A stretch of DNA of 5,698 nt from Bryobacterales bacterium (GTDB lineage Bacteria > Acidobacteriota > Terriglobia > Bryobacterales > Bryobacteraceae). The number at the start of each line of letters is the position of its first letter. The stretch's first letter is position 1. Positions 4,476 to 5,698 of this stretch are shown piece after piece. Below the pieces are notes generated by a model. The model worked only from the letters and a program-made list of their open reading frames with translations, had not been told where the DNA came from and searched no databases. A program made the translations under genes and the position numbers. The stretch lies in the NCBI GenBank assembly GCA_003142355.1, contig PLMF01000336.1:14628-20325 (forward strand), read 5' to 3'.

Positions 4476-5669
4476 ATGAGGATGCTCACGGTTCTCGGCT
4501 CGACAGGGTCGATTGGAACCAATACCTTGGACGTCGTTCGGCGTAACCTCCACCAGTATGGAGTGTTCGCCCTGGTGGCCGGCCAGAACGTGGATACCCT
4601 GGCTGCCCAGATCCTGGAGTTCCGCCCCAATCTGGCGGTTGTTGCAACTTCCGACAGTCTGGCGCGTCTCTCGGATAGGCTCACAGCGGCTGGTCTGGCT
4701 CGTGCCGCCTGGCCCGAGTTGCTGTGGGGTGATGCGGCGCGGGTTCAGGCTGTTGCCGCCGCGGAAGTCGATACCGTAATTTCCGCGATCGTCGGCGTGG
4801 CTGGCCTGGAGGCCACATACGAAGCTGTCCGATTGGGGAAACGGGTAGCGCTGGCAAATAAGGAAGTCCTGGTTTCGGGCGGCGAGCTGGTGATGAAGGC
4901 GGTGCGTGAGTACGGAGCTTTGTTGGTGCCGGTGGATAGCGAACACAACGGGGCGCACCAGTGCCTTCGCGCGGGCAACCGTCAAGCAGTCACCAAGCTG
5001 ATCCTCACCGCTTCCGGCGGTCCGTTTCGGAACACGCCCAAAGAAGCCCTGGCATCCGTCACGCCCCGGCAGGCGCTCAATCATCCTACGTGGAGGATGG
5101 GGAACCGCATCACCATCGACTGCGCCACCCTCATGAACAAGGGTTTTGAGGTCATCGAGGCCTGCTGGCTGTTCGGTTTCTCTCCCTCCCAGGTGGAAGT
5201 CGTGATTCATCCCCAATCCAGCGTGCATGCCATGATCGAGTATAGCGATGGCAGCGTGCTGGCGCAGATCTGCGCCACGGATATGCGCATGCCCATTCAG
5301 TATGCGCTGACCTATCCGGACCGCTGCGAGGCGCCGGTGCCCAAGCTGAATTGGGCGGAAGCCCGCACCTGGGAATTCCTGCCGCCCGATTTTGACAAGT
5401 TCCCTCTCCTCGGGCTGGCTTACCGGTGCCAGGAAGCCGGCGGGTCCGCCGCCTGCACGTTGAACGCCGCGGATGAGATCGCCGTAGAAGCGTTTTTGCT
5501 GGGGAAAATCGGTTTTCTGTCGATATATGAGATTGTATCGGAGACGTTGTCCAGGATGCCGGTTTGTTCTCCGCGCACGGTTGGCGATATCCTGGAGATT
5601 GACCGGGAGTCGCGAGCCCTGGCGCGCGAACTGGTGACGGCCCGCGCGGCGGGCCCTGTGACGGCTTGA
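4476..5669 (+). CDS. dxr: 1-deoxy-D-xylulose 5-phosphate reductoisomerase (DXR, IspC)
   Basis: A complete 397-residue cytoplasmic enzyme (398 in E. coli). It converts 1-deoxy-D-xylulose 5-phosphate to 2-C-methyl-D-erythritol 4-phosphate with NADPH and a divalent metal, the second step of the MEP isoprenoid pathway. The N-terminal Rossmann domain has GSTGSIG at 8-14 for NADPH, and ANKEVLV follows. Metal ligands are in VDSEH (D154, E156) and E225. The substrate loop and phosphate site show SGG (S180), HPTWRMG (H203, W206), N221 and K222; HPQSSVHAMIEYSDGSVLAQ and the C-terminal helical domain (AADEI, then IGFLSI) are present. Odd: Cys216 stands where E. coli has Ser222, one of the residues holding the substrate phosphate and fosmidomycin phosphonate; the next variable position reads KGFE instead of KGLE; and VDSEH is followed by NGAHQ rather than the usual NAIFQ/SAIFQ. 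All other catalytic residues are intact, so I expect an active enzyme. A further gene may begin six bases after the stop. Confidence 0.96.
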   Translation: MRMLTVLGSTGSIGTNTLDVVRRNLHQYGVFALVAGQNVDTLAAQILEFRPNLAVVATSDSLARLSDRLTAAGLARAAWPELLWGDAARVQAVAAAEVDTVISAIVGVAGLEATYEAVRLGKRVALANKEVLVSGGELVMKAVREYGALLVPVDSEHNGAHQCLRAGNRQAVTKLILTASGGPFRNTPKEALASVTPRQALNHPTWRMGNRITIDCATLMNKGFEVIEACWLFGFSPSQVEVVIHPQSSVHAMIEYSDGSVLAQICATDMRMPIQYALTYPDRCEAPVPKLNWAEARTWEFLPPDFDKFPLLGLAYRCQEAGGSAACTLNAADEIAVEAFLLGKIGFLSIYEIVSETLSRMPVCSPRTVGDILEIDRESRALARELVTARAAGPVTA

Positions 5670-5675
5670 GTCTAT

Positions 5676-5698
5676 ATGCTGCTAGTCGGTGAAAACAT
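5676..5698 (+). CDS. Possible start of a downstream gene (partial)
   Basis: An ATG at 5676, six bases after the dxr stop, opens a frame reading MLLVGEN up to the window edge. The tight spacing fits a co-transcribed gene. In many bacteria dxr is followed by the site-2 membrane protease gene rseP, whose proteins start with a short lead into a membrane helix, but seven residues cannot show this. No clear ribosome site is seen. Confidence 0.3.

Noticed and set aside
4182..5228. Long minus-strand open frame (348 codons) opposite dxr and its leader
   Set aside because: The + strand encodes unmistakable DXR. The minus frame has no recognisable domain and runs through the structured non-coding region.

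Overview
The window looks like a chromosomal segment of a GC-rich, diderm, flagellated soil-type bacterium, most likely an acidobacterium of the Solibacter/Bryobacter kind. This guess rests on the combination of a PEP-CTERM secreted protein with a CxxC pair, a FlgM whose N-terminus reads MRVDDRNLTG, a long CPBP membrane protease and a stand-alone dxr. It is an inference from protein style and was not checked by any search. All convincing genes are on the + strand; long minus-strand frames lie opposite real genes and are treated as shadows.

Layout. (1) 1-996: the C-terminal 331 residues of a protein I do not recognise, open at the left edge. (2) 997-1440: a short intergenic gap with a convincing sigma-28 (FliA) promoter, then flgM, the anti-sigma-28 factor, which suggests the classical feedback loop. 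(3) 1441-2117: about 680 bases with no credible gene, carrying short direct repeats, a hairpin, dyads and, at its 3' end, a sigma-70-like promoter and leader for the next gene. (4) 2118-2795: a PEP-CTERM protein with a signal peptide and a C-terminal sorting tail, followed by two hairpins; the second (11-bp perfect stem) is a good terminator. (5) 3087-4055: a CPBP/CAAX-type intramembrane endopeptidase with an uncertain start. (6) 4056-4475: a 420-base gap that is the most interesting part: an AT-rich UP-like tract and sigma-70-like promoter, then about 200 bases of self-complementary sequence with a possible pseudoknot and a terminator-like hairpin, then a separate extended -10 promoter for dxr. 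(7) 4476-5669: complete dxr, the second enzyme of the MEP isoprenoid pathway, with Cys in place of a conserved phosphate-binding Ser. (8) 5676-5698: the possible first seven codons of a downstream gene.

The genes do not form one operon. flgM, the PEP-CTERM gene and dxr each have their own promoter candidate; the PEP-CTERM gene is closed by a terminator before the protease gene. dxr could head an operon with the gene starting at 5676. The best candidate for something undescribed is the putative structured RNA at about 4183-4390.
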